Positions 1-12,325 of a stretch of 64,000 nucleotides of DNA are shown here, in pieces. Source of the DNA: Pipra filicauda. Taxonomy: Eukaryota; Chordata; Aves; Passeriformes; Pipridae. A model generated the notes under the pieces. The model did not search any database. It saw nothing but the letters and a program-made list of their open reading frames with translations, and had not been told where the DNA came from. The stretch is taken from positions 1,855,501 through 1,919,500 of the forward strand of contig NW_024104096.1 in the NCBI RefSeq assembly GCF_003945595.2. The letters run 5' to 3'. A program made the position numbers and the translations under genes. Positions within the stretch are counted from its first letter, which is position 1, and every line of letters begins with the position of its first letter.

Positions 1-3000
1 CTTTTTTTCCTATTTATATTACCTATTGACATAGTGTTTTCTGAAATACAAGAATAGACTAGAGAGGCATACTCTCAAATGTTGTTCTTGATTATGGTAA
101 GAAGAACATTTCAGCTTATTTTATTAGAGTTAATTGAACTACTAATGTGAGTAGCTAATATTCTTCGTATTTTTCAATTGGTAGGTTTCCAGTTTGGCTC
201 TCTATTCCACTTTAAAGTGCAGTTTCATCAATTCAACTGTCATCTTGGCAGCAGAGAGGGTCAGACTCAACTAGTTCAAAGCAACTTGGCACAATGTCAC
301 TTCTAACTCCGCTTCTGTTTGAAAAGAAAAATATTTCAAGGCCCCTTTTTGCATTCAGATCTGTGTGAATAATGCCTGTTAGGTTATCAGTCCAATGTTG
401 TCTTGCAGACAGTAATCCAGAAATAATAACTGAGAAAGATATGAGTGAATATCAGTGATTGGCATGAGAGATGATCATTATTTAACAACTAAATTCAGGT
501 TCTCTGTTTTCTGTTTTCCAAAGATCCATGTTTGTACAGTTTGATTTTGATGACATGGTAATAAAATATAGGCAAAATTATCTAAGTTTTGGTGAAAGAC
601 AACTGTGATTCAAGAATAATCTTCTGTTGAATATTGTCTCTAGTATGCAGAAACCTCGTTTTTGAAAAATTGTTCAGAGCTGAAAGTGAAGAAATTGAGT
701 TGGAGGGGTTTAAAAGAGGACCACATGTAGCTTTTGTCTTACAAATCAGACTTTGTGTATTAGTTGGATGACTAATTAAGTTACCTGTTAGTAGAAACAG
801 ATTTACCTGACTTTTACTGCTCCTAGTGAAGTAAGTGTTAAGGGTCCATTGGTTTCAGTTTAATAAGGAAGGTTTGGTCTTATACTTAATATTCAGAAAG
901 ATTTTATTTGCAATGTTATTGAATTTTATCTTGATATGGATTCTCTGAACTGTCACAACAAAATTATTGCCTATCTTAAGGAGGCTGGAAAAGAAACAAT
1001 CTTCAGTCAAGGTCCCAGATGGGTGCTATAAATGTAGTTCTCTCCTGCTGAGGGGCAAAGTGCTCTCAGTGTCTGTAACTCCCCATGACCTAAGAGAGAG
1101 AGAACATTACTTTTGCTAACTCCTAGGATAGTAGGAGTTAATGTCTGAAAATTCAGGATGCTGAAAATTCTGGATGCTGAAAACTCTGAAGATTTCCCTT
1201 CTTTCATCCTATGCACATATTTTCCTTATCCTGTTGTAGGAAACAGCATATATAGGATGTCCTACATCCTTTTGTATGGCACAGTTTGAAGGCATGAGGG
1301 CACATATGCTTTTGGAGAGGAACACACTTTCAAGGGTTACAACACAATGTGAAATCAGCAACAGAGTCAGCCCTGATGTTCCCAAAGAGTGTGTGGAGTA
1401 TTTGGATCTTGTCATTACAATATGAGCAGATACTGCTTGCTCTCCACATGGAACACTGCAACCACTCTTCAGCTATTTGTTTTAACTAGAAAAATGTTTA
1501 GGTTGGAAGCATGGAACACATGACCTAAAATCAAAAGTCTGAATGACATAATAAGGTTTAAATTTTGTGTCTCAAGCTGCAGACTGAATTAGGCTACGAA
1601 TGAATGGCACAACTGCCATTAACATGAATGGGATTTTTTTTTTCCCTTTTTCCTGGACTGGAACTTAGCCCTCTGGTTCACATGATCTGCTGTTTCTTAA
1701 TTGGAACAAGTTCTCAGTCTCTACTTATCCACCAATAAAGGCAAACTAATTTCCACTAATAACAACTATCGCATCGTCCTTCACAAGTTTTTAGTGTAAT
1801 TTCTTTTTTGGCCTTGGGCTTTGAGAAACATACACCAAACTGACTGAAAATTAGCTCTAGAGTAAAGAACAAAACATTACACAGAAATGTGACCCTGTAA
1901 TAATTAACAAGGTGCCCCAGAGGGTTCCATGTATTATAATACTCTTTTCTCTTCAGACACATTAGTGGCCCTTGTGATTCCTTGTAGATTACAGTGTTGC
2001 TTTTATGCAGATGACTTTGCAGTCTGTGTTTGTGGGCCATCTGTCACAGACCTTCCAGCTGAAGTATTTTGAACCTTGTGCAACTGATTGTCTAAAAAAT
2101 GGATTTAACAAGGTGTTTCCATTTCATCTTGACTTTGAATGCTGAAATGTTTTCTGTAAAATATGCCATTTGCGCTTTTTTTTTTTTTTTTTTTGAAAAT
2201 AGGTTTAGGGGTTTCATGGTGTTTGTTTTCTAATAGACATTATTTTTTAGCTTTCGATGCATTTGTTTAATTACTTTAGGAAGAGATGACGTTCTTATGA
2301 AAGACGCTTAGGTTAGTGTCCTGTTTTTAATTGCTGTAAATTCATTCCAGTGATTATGTAGACAGTGTAACTTTTAGTCATTTTACTTAAAATTCAAACA
2401 GAGTGCCACATTTCTGTTTGATTTATTTTGCTTTTTGCCTTTGTGATTTCCTCAAGGACTCATGCATAGACTGCACTGATTATGCTGATATGAGGATTTT
2501 ATCTGTACTAGTTTACATTTACTTATAGATTTATCTATAGAAAAATGCTTACATGTAAGACTTCAAGTTTCTGAGGTATGGTCCTAGTTATAATTTTTTT
2601 TAACTAGTAGCTCATTGGTATTTACTGATCTGCATTTTACTTTTCATTTTTATATGGTCCTAGATGAACCACAATGGACATTAAACACTTGCATATTGGA
2701 TATACGTTTTAAACTACTTTTATTTGTAGTTGGGTTTGGGTTTTGTGTTGTTTTGGGTTTTTTTTCCCCCACTGCTTATTTTAGGTCCTAACTTTGGAGG
2801 TTGTCATTTAAATGACTGCATGAAAACCTCAGGGTTTTTGTCTTGTTTAAATAAATCAAATTGAATTGATTTAGTGTTCCTATTACAATTTTTTAAACCT
2901 ATTCAGGCTGTTGAGGGATGTAATGTCACTGGGCTCTATTATGAACTACAAAGGGAAAAAAAAGGGAACTGTACAGCAGGTAGCTTTGACATTAATTCAT

Positions 3001-3339
3001 CGCTTGTATAACATGCACAAAATGCTCCCTTTGTGGCAAGATTTTTGATACTGTTTAATTACATATCATTTTTATACTGCTTCAGAAAACAAAACATGTA
3101 AACAAGAAAATTTTTAGTTTCCTTACATAGTTCTTAATCACAAGTCTCCATTGAGTAATTATAATAAGCATCCTTATTGTAATAAAATATTAATTAAAAT
3201 TATAAAAATCCTAATTATAACATCCCCATCAAAAAAATTGTATGGTATTTCTTAGTCTATCAAGAGAAGCAAATAACATGATTTTCTTATGTCCAAATGT
3301 CAAGCCATCTAGAAACGAGGAATGCTGGCTCCCCCTATG
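1..3339. other. AT-rich noncoding DNA, no gene seen
   Basis: I see no conserved coding region, RNA gene or recognisable transposon here. Open frames are short (the longest is about 94 codons on the minus strand at 1756-2040) and have no recognisable motif. The only simple repeat of note is a T run at 2176-2194, listed separately. The stretch reads as intergenic or intronic vertebrate DNA. Confidence 0.6.
2176..2194. repeat. poly(T) run, 19 bases
   Basis: An uninterrupted run of 19 T. On the minus strand it could be the poly(A) tail of a retrocopy, but I see no polyadenylation signal or gene-like sequence next to it, so a simple slippage repeat is the safer reading. Confidence 0.9.
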
Positions 3340-3650
3340 ACATGGGAGATGGCATGCTGGAAATCAGTGACGCTGAAAATTATTTAGAGCCAGTGTAGAA
3401 AACTAGTAGAACACTGTAGTGATGCCAAATTCAAAGGGCTAATGTGATTTAAGTCATAAAAGCAGAATAATAAAAAAAAAATGGTGGACAGATGGATACT
3501 ACCTTTATATACTGTTCAATAGCTGTTCTTGGAATACTGGGATCCCTTTTGGAACCCATAATTTGAGGAAAATGCTGTAATATTAGTGAAGTTCAAAGAG
3601 GACTCACAAATGTGGTGATAAAATTGGAAATGAAGGACTTTGAAGCTCTC
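3340..3650 (+). mobile_element. Old CR1-type LINE fragment (end of ORF2)
   Basis: The segment matches, with many substitutions, the region just after the reverse transcriptase domain of CR1/L3-type LINEs. Bases 3530-3650 resemble the stretch that encodes 'LEYC.QFWSP' and then the 'RVQRRAT.MI.GLE' motif. Here the conceptual translation still reads LEYWDPFWNP before a stop, and the following codons are broken. The upstream part (3400-3450) resembles the preceding 'AN..I.....H' coding area. There are several stops in every frame, no 5' part and no 3' tail, so this is an ancient dead fragment. The family call comes from remembered consensus features, not a search. The plus orientation and general identity are fairly secure; the edges are approximate. 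Confidence 0.6.
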
Positions 3651-4699
3651 ACTGGAATCAGTTCAAGGAAATCCTCCTGTCTGTGTGATGCAGAGGAACA
3701 AAATATCTGATTGCAATAATCCTTTCTCTTGATTGTTTTTATAATGAAACGTTTTGTTACAGAAAATTCCTAAAGAATGAGACATTCTTCGAGATCTGAT
3801 ATAGGCATATTTAGTCCATAAAGTTTAAAAATTGCTGATTATTAGTCTTTGGGTATTTCATGGTTGATAATCTTTCCTGGCTTCATTTTAAAGTACTTTG
3901 GGTTGAAATAAATTTGTTTTAGCTCCTTTTAATTGTTATTGTATTGAAATTATATCAAAGATTTTCATAGAGTAACTTTTTTAAAAGGTCCTAATTTACA
4001 CTAAATACAACATAAAACACCTGCCTCCAGTATATTCCTGATGGCAATACTGATTTATTACTCCAACTTCTTATTACAGCAACCATTGTTTGATGATGTG
4101 CAGAAGTGGAACAATAAATCCCTGGTATAACATCTGAAAAACTCTATTAATTTAATTTAGCAGTGTGTGAAGGTTTGTATGTGTTGTGGTGGTCCTAGGA
4201 ATTTAGAAATCTGTAGTCAGTGGACAAACATAGACATTTCAATTGTGCATGGGCCAAGTTACACAGGGATGGTGTCTCAGCAGCAATCCTGGGTCACAAG
4301 TCTCATGACTTTGAAATTTGAATTGCAACATGTGAATAATGTTAAGGATCTCAACTTGAAGATACATATCCAAGGTTACATGGGCACAAAAAAGCAAATC
4401 TCCACGTTGATGGCCTGGTCATCAGATAGAACTTGCACACACTCCAGTGTTCCCCCCCCAATCCTTTTTATCATGTTATTCTATGAGGAAGAATGTAAAT
4501 GACTTAAAGGTTGTGAGCTATTCCTGAGAAAGTACTGGTACCAAAATAGCTTAGGGATCATAGCACAGAGCCAGAAATATAAGATCTACCAAAGTAATGC
4601 TGTAGCAAGCAAAGTTCCATGTTTCCAAGTAGACAAATACTGAGCGAAATAAGTGATACATTGCATTAATGAGACCATTGCAGCTGTGCCCTCTGTGCT
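3651..4699. other. Noncoding spacer between two old CR1 fragments
   Basis: There is no recognisable gene. A 111-codon open frame at 4167-4502 (+) has no domain, no signal peptide and no family resemblance that I can see, and a frame of this length is expected by chance in this composition. The flanking CR1 fragments overlap in the part of the element they represent, so this is not simply the missing middle of one copy. Confidence 0.5.
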
Positions 4700-4970
4700 T
4701 TTAAACAGATGCTGAAACATTGGAAAATATTCCTTCAGGAGGCACAAAAATGATTTAAGGTCAGAAAACCTGGCAGGGAATGAGAGACAAGAAGCTCTAT
4801 CTAGTATTTTTATTAAAAAAAACCCACCAAAACTGAGAAGCAATTTAATATATGTTGGTATTCCCATGGAGAGATGGTAAAGAGCTCTTTAATCTAGCTG
4901 ATAGAGACAGAAGATTTGGTAGCTGGAATCTGAAGCTAGAAAAATTCAAATTTTACCAGGGAAATTTGGG
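4700..4970 (+). mobile_element. Old CR1-type LINE fragment (ORF2 end)
   Basis: Bases 4705-4800 resemble the same post-reverse-transcriptase region as the fragment at 3340-3650. Bases 4880-4960 resemble the next conserved block, around 'ctctttaatctagc' and 'agctggaatctgaagctaga'. That block precedes the 'caaattcaga.tagaaataagg' motif in ancient amniote CR1 copies. The order and plus orientation are correct for CR1, but the reading frame is lost throughout. This copy starts where the 3340-3650 copy stops matching, with a short overlap, so the two are probably independent insertions. No target-site duplication can be picked out. Confidence 0.6.
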
Positions 4971-7631
4971 AAAGCAAAGCAGTGAGTGCATTTTCACTGC
5001 TTCAAATATTTAAATCTAGAGGGGTGGTTTTATGTTTTGGTTTGGTTTTGTTTGTTTTTACTAAAATAAATTTTAAAAGTTACAGGATTGATTATAGACA
5101 TGTTTGTAACTATGTAAAACTATGTTACATGACTCAAGTGTCAGGTGACAACAGATGACAACAATCCTCCTTTCTTACGTTCAAATATCATCTCAGTAAG
5201 TTGCAAGTGAATGCACGATTAGGTTGCAAAAATTGTGGGGGGTTTCTTTCTTTTAGAGCACTGTTGTCTTATGGATTTAGTAACATGAAAAAAGCAGTAA
5301 AATTCAGCAAGGGTGAAATCCAGTCTTGGCAGAAAGCCAGAAAAAGGAATGTGCTCCATTTATGTTGTGCTTGAGACCTGTTATGACATGACTTTATTGA
5401 AAAAACTGTGAGACTAGAATTCTTGAAGAATTATTCTCAAATGATTTCTGGTATGGTGTGCTGATACCACTGTAATACAAGAACATCTCAGAAAATCATT
5501 AATTTACAGTCTCTAGTACTTGTGAGGAACTATTATTTTCCCAGGTAGACCTGAGTGAGATTAAAAAGTTTTCCCAAGGTCATGCACAAAGTTACTATTG
5601 AGGTAGGCACTAACTAGGGCCAAAAGAAATTCAGATTTTTATTCTATTATTTCAAACTTTTCTTTGTGGAATATAGAAAGAAAGCAATTGAGAATTCCTA
5701 TGAAAAGTTATTAAAAATTTTTATGTGGATAAAAGCATTATGGTTTGTTAAATGATTGTTCCTTGATTTTGAATTTTTGAACTTGCTGTGTACTTAAAAA
5801 AGCCAAACAAATGAAAAGTCCTATCCAAAAAATGTTGCTGTTACAGAAGAAGTGTTTTGATTTGTTTAGTTTGGTTTTTTCCGTAAACTGAGCTTGTTCA
5901 AAATCATCAAATCTGCCAGTATTCTTGTTAAAAAGAAAATAACAATTTTTTCCAAACTTTTTCTGAAACTTTTCTGATCAAACCGTTCTGTTTACTGGTC
6001 TTTATGTTTCACAGTCCAGTTCCTTGACAGAAAGTTAATTCTTATTGTTTTTACAGAGAATACAGTAAGATGTAAGTGGTTTCAAAACAAATGAAGGTGT
6101 ATGATTTTAAAAGAGAGACTTAGAAAGCTTTTACTCACAGTTCATTTTATAGCCATTGTAACTAATCCATTTTTCTTTTTGCAACCTAAATTGTAAATAG
6201 ATTACAGTCATAATGATAGAAAATCTGCCGCTCTGGTATGGAAGTAGTTTAGCAATTAATTTTCATTCAGAATACCAAAAATGCATTCTTTATTATGGAA
6301 GAATAGGATCTTGATACACTTAAAGTAGAAGTGAGAATGACCTAATAGATTGCCATTTTTCTACCGGTGCAAGAGGTTTCCATTTAACTACATCCTGAGG
6401 CATATTTCTTTATCATTAGAGTGATATATGTATGCCATGTAATTATTTCAGTCCAGCCCTCTGGGGTTTTATAACTTTTTTGACAGAAGAATCTAACAGT
6501 GTTTAAGATGATAACAAGGGATAGTTTGACTGTCAGAGTACAAATCCTTAAAGAGCTCTGACAATGTTAATCATATGGACACTATTTCTAAACCAGTAAG
6601 TGCTAGAAGGTGGCAAAGAGAAGAATGCAATGTAATTCTTTGCATCTTGTGCTCAAATTTCTTTTTTGGAATTGAAGTGTAATTCTACAAAAAATTAGGC
6701 ACAGACTAATAAACAGACTTGATAAAGTTTTGCAGTATTTTGATTCCATTCTGAAACACTGAAAAGAGGCAATTTTAATCTTGTTTGAGTACATCTTTTA
6801 GAGGAATCATTCAGAGCTTAGTTCAAGGTATTTACAGACTTCGCAGATCTTTCTTGTTCCCTTGAAATATTTTATTTTCTATTTTTTCCCTGCAAGTTCA
6901 CACCGTTACCAGTACAAATCAAATATTTTTGACAATCACATCCAGAATTTGGAATGCATTTACATTATGTAGTGGAATATAGTTATAATATATTCTATTT
7001 TCATATATTATGCTGGATTTCTATGAGACATCAATAAACTATGAAAGATCAAAAGAATAATAAATGCCAGGAAAAATGATTTATAAGTATCTCCTGGTTT
7101 TACATCTGTCAGTATATATACTTTTTATAAAGATATTAATTACATACTCAGCTTGACAGCAGATGTATTTTTAGACTTGTTTTGCAACTTTGTTGCTTTG
7201 ATTTGCAATAGATTTAGATTTCTTTTTGTAGCTCTGCATCTACACTTAAATAGAGATTGAGTGTGAAGGTAGTCATGGATGGCAAAGGTTTCATACATTT
7301 TGAATTGCTTTTCTGCAACAAAACATTGTCTGGCAAAGTTCCAGAAAATACAGCAGTAGTAGACAGGGAGACTGAGAATCTCCCCATTCTTTAATACATG
7401 CACACTTTTGTCTACCTGAATTTCTTCATTATTCTCAGAAATAAAGCTCAAGTTCCTACTCTCTTCCCATTAAAATCACAAGGAAGGAGGATAGAGGTTT
7501 TGGTTTAAGCCCCAAGAAAACACAAAACCTAAAGAAAATTGCAACCTAAATGAAACTTTGACCTATGAAATAAAACTTTGAATTCTAAAGCAATAGATGA
7601 GTGAGATAATTACTAGAAATATAGATATTTA
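4971..7631. other. AT-rich noncoding DNA, no gene seen
   Basis: No gene or repeat family is recognised. A T/G-rich low-complexity patch lies near 5035-5065. The longest open frame (7140-7451, minus, 103 codons) has no motif I know and no convincing splice borders. Confidence 0.55.
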
Positions 7632-8240
7632 TATGGTTCCGAATCATGGGTCATCTACCGCCACCACCTGTGACTCTTAGAACGCTTCCATCAACACTGT
7701 CTCCGTACAATCCTAAACATCCACTGGTCAGATTATGTGACTAATACGTCTGTTCTAGAACAAGCAGCAGTCACAAGTATTGAGGCCATGTTGCTGAGAA
7801 CACAGCTGTTGGGCAGGACACGTCTCCAGGATGAAGGACCACCGCCTCCCTAAGATCTTGCTTTATGGCGAACTTGCCACCAGCTGCTGCAAGAGAGCCC
7901 TGAAGAAAAGATACAAGGACTCCCTGAAACAACATCTCAACCTCGGCCACATTGATCAACATAACTGGTCTACTCTGGCCTCCAATCAGGAGATCTGGAG
8001 ACACACCATCTACAACGCTGCTGTCTCCTTTGAGAAAGCACGCAGGATCACTCTTGAGGAGAAAAGACAATGCAGAAAGAATCATGTCTTGCAGAATTTA
8101 CCACCTAAGGAGTCTTTCTGCTGTGCCTTTTGCAGCCGGACTGGTCTATCTCGTATTGGCCTTTTTAGCCGCCAACGCGCTTGTGACAAACATGGGTAGA
8201 GCCCTCCCCAAATCTTCGTTCACGAAGCCCAGCCACGATG
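7632..8240 (+). mobile_element. 3' end of an RTE/jockey-type non-LTR retrotransposon
   Basis: This is a 5'-truncated copy. It begins at the 'YGSE' motif that closes the reverse transcriptase domain of many RTE-like and jockey-like elements, followed by '[12 protein letters not shown]', '[12 protein letters not shown]' and '[11 protein letters not shown]'. Two lesions break the frame: a TGA at 7671-7673, probably a decayed CGA arginine codon, and a one-base loss near 7811 in what should be the 'WAGH' motif. From 7831 to 8199 the frame is intact for 122 codons. It includes the 'KKRYKDSLKQHL' and 'NWSTLAS...WRHT' blocks and a basic tract. It ends in a C2HC-like finger (C98, C101, C118 of the open frame) whose expected histidine is arginine. 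The short 3' UTR ends near 8240 in 'cacgatgagat', which may be the stump of the usual microsatellite tail. It is a dead copy. The clade is not certain. Confidence 0.85.
7831..8199 (+). pseudogene. Intact-frame C-terminal part of the retrotransposon polyprotein
   Basis: These 122 codons are the longest stretch here that clearly derives from a real protein. They correspond to the region after the reverse transcriptase domain: '[11 protein letters not shown]' (residues 5-15), a basic 'KKRYKD' block (25-30), 'NWSTLAS' (45-51), an arginine/lysine-rich segment (66-84) and a zinc-finger-like end, C98-x2-C101-x12-R114-x3-C118. The ATG at 7831 is internal to the ancestral frame, not a true start: homology continues upstream across a frameshift near 7811. 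Several codons look like CpG decay (CGN arginines changed to cysteine, glutamine or histidine). No function is expected because the catalytic domains are missing. Confidence 0.8.
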
Positions 8241-8504
8241 AGATATTTCCATGGTTTGTCACTCATTGCCAGTATATGTGTGTTGTTGCAATATGCCTGT
8301 ATGAGCTTACCACTGAATGCTTGCATAATGGAAATATTTAAATCCACTTACCTGGATAAAGGTTACTCTTTGACTAAAAAATGTTTTGATGATCAAAGAA
8401 GAAAAAGAATATAAAAATAGGCACACACAAGTTCATAAGACCATGCAGGCTGCGAAAAAAAAAAGGTGCTGAGCCAACTGCCCACCGTCTATCCCTTCTG
8501 AGAG

Positions 8505-8672
8505 ATGCACAATGAAAAGACAAGAGGCAACAATTACAAACTACAAGGAAAATTCCAGTTGAATATAATTTAAAAAAAAAAATCACAGTCAGAGTGTTTA
8601 AGCTGTGGGGTGTTGCCAAGAGGGATTGTGAAAACACCATCCTTGGAGTTATTTAAAAATTCATCAGATAAG
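8505..8672 (+). mobile_element. CR1 LINE 3' fragment
   Basis: The segment follows the order of the avian CR1 3' region: 'gacaagaggcaa', then 'acaaactacaagg', then a degraded 'ctgtggggtgttgccaagag', then 'accatccttggag' with 'atttaaaaattcatc'. These correspond to CR1 blocks around 'acaagaggcaa', 'gttgcccagagagg' and 'tccatccttggagatattcaaaa'. An A run at 8571-8582 interrupts it. The final CR1 3' hairpin and octamer repeats are missing. It lies about 265 bases after the other retrotransposon fragment, in the same orientation. Confidence 0.7.
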
Positions 8673-11600
8673 TATTTGAACATATACATTATGTGTGTTT
8701 CTGCAGTTATTTATTCTCTGCTTTTAATAGTCTTCTACCGCATTTTGGTTAACTGATAATTTGGTAGAATAATTGCTAGCAGAAGTAACTACTGAAAATT
8801 TCTTTATTTTCTTGAAATAATACCATGAAATTTACTGTTACAGATAGTTAATTTTCTTAATTACAGTATAAACAAATGCTTGAAATAGAGTTTTGAAAAT
8901 AAGTTGTCAGAAAAGGTTTCCTTTCACATAAAAATGAAATAAGATGGATATAACTCCACACTCAAATACTCAAATATTGCAATTGGTTTAGACTATCTTT
9001 CTCAAGGGCAAGAAGCTAAAGCACTTAAGTAATATTTCAGATAGATTTCAATTTTTTATGTTGAACATAGCTATTCAGTAGCTGACATATAATGGCCAAC
9101 GTTTTTGCACAAGCCTGGCCTGCACGCCCTGATGTTATTAAACAATGCTATGTCGCTTATTAACATTAATTTACTTGCTTAGTGCATTAGAGTATTGATT
9201 TGTCTTTTTAGAAAACTGCAATGGAGTTTTACTATGAATCATGCTGCATAAATTTATAACTCTGAGTTTTCACTGCATACAGTTCCTAATCTCGATAGAC
9301 TTGGTAAGTAAAATAGTCTGATGAAATACAGTAGACATTCAGCAGTCTTTCAGAGCACTGACCAACACACTTGGGCTTCACAGCCAATGTTATGGGCTCC
9401 AGCGGCCTTTATTATTTGAGAGAAACGTCCAAGAATAATATTAAATCTGTAGGAATATTAATTAATATTTGTAAAAGTATTTTAGGATTCTTGAGAGTTT
9501 TTAAAAACAGTGCAGTTTGTCAATTCTTTCAGTTCCTCTGTATTCTTCTGTAGGTTAAAATGAACTTGATAAAACTAGGCAGAAACAAAATATAATTATG
9601 CCAAAAGAGCAGTTCTTCTAGATTGGCTCCCTAGCTTGGCTGACTGGTCCCTAGACTCTCTTGCATGATAGAGTATGTCTAGACAGTTATCTTATTTTGA
9701 TGAATGGAATAACCTGTGGCAACAATTACCTTTACAACACAGCTACAAAGAAAGTGTTCTCTTACTTGATATTCAGAAAGTATTCAAAACACACTGTGTC
9801 AAGAGTAGATGGAAAGTTAAGGCAGAAAAGTTGACCAATGCTTATGTAATGTTCAAATTGAATATTAAACAGTGTGCTAAATGTCCTTCAGTGAATGGCA
9901 GCAGCAGCCAGGAATAATGTGTGCTTCTATTCTACATCATGTATGCATATGAGTCATCAAAGATATGACGTTTGGTTTGTACTTTTTGTGCAGAAGAATA
10001 TTTGCAAATTTTATGAATTAAGTAAATTTTTTTCAAGTTTTATTAATTAAATAAAATAATCGATTTTAACATCAGGTACATAACATCAAAGTTTGTGAAA
10101 GAACCCCTTCGTTGTGAAGTCTTTTTTTGCTAAACTTTTACTGGTTTATCGGAAACTTCTACTTTACAGTAGTAAGAGAATTCCTTAGGTTGGATTGGAC
10201 AAATATATTAGACAAATACATATATATATTTGTCTCAGCAGGTGAGATGTGTAAAATGGCTAAATTAATCCATGTCAGGAAATTTTCACAGGACAAGTCC
10301 TCATACACCATAATAATACTTGTAAGCTGTAACTTATTCAAATGGTTCAAATAAGCTTAAAGGGTCAAGCAGAGCAGGTGATGTTTCGATAGGATTTTGC
10401 TGATACAGAGTCACTAATGAAAGGGAATTCCAAATCTTTACTTTTATCATTTAAGTTGTGCCTTTGAAGTAAATTGTACCTTAATTGTAACACTCCATCA
10501 TGCAGAGGGTCTTCTCCTATTACTTAAGAGATGGACAAATCCTGGACTGGTCTGGGAATTAAGTTATATTTTGTGTTGCTTTTTTTTTTTTATAATAGAT
10601 TTGCTAAGAAGCAGAAAAAAGAATTGATCCAAAGCATATTTGTGTTGGGTTTTTTAAAGCACTCAAGAATACTCAGAAAAATGAAGAAAACTAAAAAATG
10701 TTAGAATTATTGAATAGAGAGGAAAAATAGTTACAGGAATACTCTTAAAAGTCAAAAGCATATATTCCTGGCTTTGTATTAAGGACTCTCATTAAACTTA
10801 TTTTGTTGCAATTTTGGTGACGTGTAATTGTGGAGTCAAAGTGCCTGATACGAACTGGAAGAATCGAGAATATTTTTGCTCTATTTCCAAATATATTTAA
10901 TTACTCTCTTTAATCTTCCAATTTTAAATGTCATATCCCATGTTTTGTCCTCAGCCAAACTGGCTAGCTCAGAGATCCTGGATTTTCTTGCTCTACATTC
11001 TAACTGATGGGGAAGTTTCTTAAAGAATTACAGAAAATTTGTATATTTAAGAAAAGTTTTAAAAACTTTTTAGCAGTACTTCTAGAATAGTATACATACA
11101 AAAATGAAAATGGGTTATAAATTTTGATTAAATCTAAAACTTACAAATGAAGTATTTTATCTACATATTTATTATGTTAGTATTTTTTTTGTATTAAGGA
11201 TAACAGTGGAAATCATACAGATTGTGTGATCTGATATTTATGGAAATTAATAATTTCAATTATTCATAACAGTTTATTATGAATAATAATGGTTGAATTA
11301 AATTAATTAATTGTATCTATCTTACTTTGATGTGGGAATCCTTGTGCAGCTGATGACTGATTATATTAAAACTAAATAGAAATAGAATTTTACTATTTTG
11401 AATATCAAGTTCTCAACCTATTTCTCCAGGGCCCCTAAAAACATTTGCTAATATTCATAGATTTGTAGATGCTGTAATTAAAAAAAAAATCAACTAAACT
11501 TTACGACTTTGTCCTTCTGTAACTTAAGTTCCTTGAGATGTCTTAGGGCCTTGTTACTAAAATTTTAACTGTAAATTTGAGAAGGGTGGATCTCATAACT

Positions 11601-12166
11601 TTGTTCTTTTCACCTTCTCTTATTGTGTCCTTAGCTTGTTCCAGAATACCCATCATTGCACTGGGAGGATTCAGTGCTATTTTTTTGAATGAAGTTTTTT
11701 AGAATGTTGTCGATTCAGAGTGCACTTCTGCTTGAAAAAAAAGATGAGCTAGATTCTGACTTTAGAAGAATAAGCTTGTTACAGCCAAGTTCATTATGTT
11801 TGGACCCTTCTAATTTGCTGTTCTTAGTGTGTCCTCAAGTAGATAGCAACATATCATGTAAAATTGCAGTTATCTTCACAGAAATGCCAGAACCTGACTG
11901 ATCTTTTCCCTTTTAAAATAAATTTTTAGAGATCCAATCCAACAACCACAGATATCAAGTGAATTTTCTTCACTTGTTTTTCTTCTTTTCAAATCCAGAG
12001 AGTTCTGTAGCGCCCTTAAATAAGAGATAATCCACGTAACAAAATAAAGAATTTAAACAAAGACTTTACTGTATAATATACGACCTTAAATGTGCCACAA
12101 AACTACCAGAAAATTTCAGAAATTTCTTTAAGAGTTATTGGAGCTGACGAAACTCTTGAAATGTTG
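8673..12166. other. AT-rich noncoding DNA, no gene seen
   Basis: No gene or repeat family is recognised in these 3.5 kb. The part near 9080-9230 has a mixed, non-repetitive composition with several TAAT-type motifs and could be a conserved noncoding element, but I cannot test that from one sequence. Open frames (for example 9675-9917, plus, 80 codons) show no known domain. Confidence 0.55.
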
Positions 12167-12325
12167 ATCACAGAGTCACAGAAGGGATCAGGTTGGAGGG
12201 AACCACAGCAGGTGATCTGCTTCAACCTCCCTGCTCAAGCAGGGTCATCCTAGAGCATGTTTTACAGGATTGACTCCAGACTGTTCTTGAACACGTTCCT
12301 CATTTGATCAATAGATCCTTGCCTT
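12167..12325 (-). mobile_element. CR1 LINE 3' end, short copy
   Basis: On the plus strand it begins with 'atcacagagtcacagaa' and continues with 'ggttggagggaacc', 'ctgctcaagcagggtcatcctagagca' (quoted in part) and 'ttcttgaacacg'. This is the reverse complement of the avian CR1 3' end. The element is therefore on the minus strand and heavily 5'-truncated, as is usual for CR1. Divergence from the remembered consensus is moderate. Confidence 0.85.

Noticed and set aside
4167..4502. 111-codon plus-strand open frame as a gene
   Set aside because: No domain, no signal peptide, no splice borders, and length within chance expectation for 64 kb on six frames.
4586..4867. 93-codon minus-strand open frame as a gene
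   Set aside because: It lies antisense to an old CR1 fragment; its apparent coding quality comes from the element.
7140..7451. 103-codon minus-strand open frame as a gene
   Set aside because: No recognisable motif and no convincing start context or splice sites.
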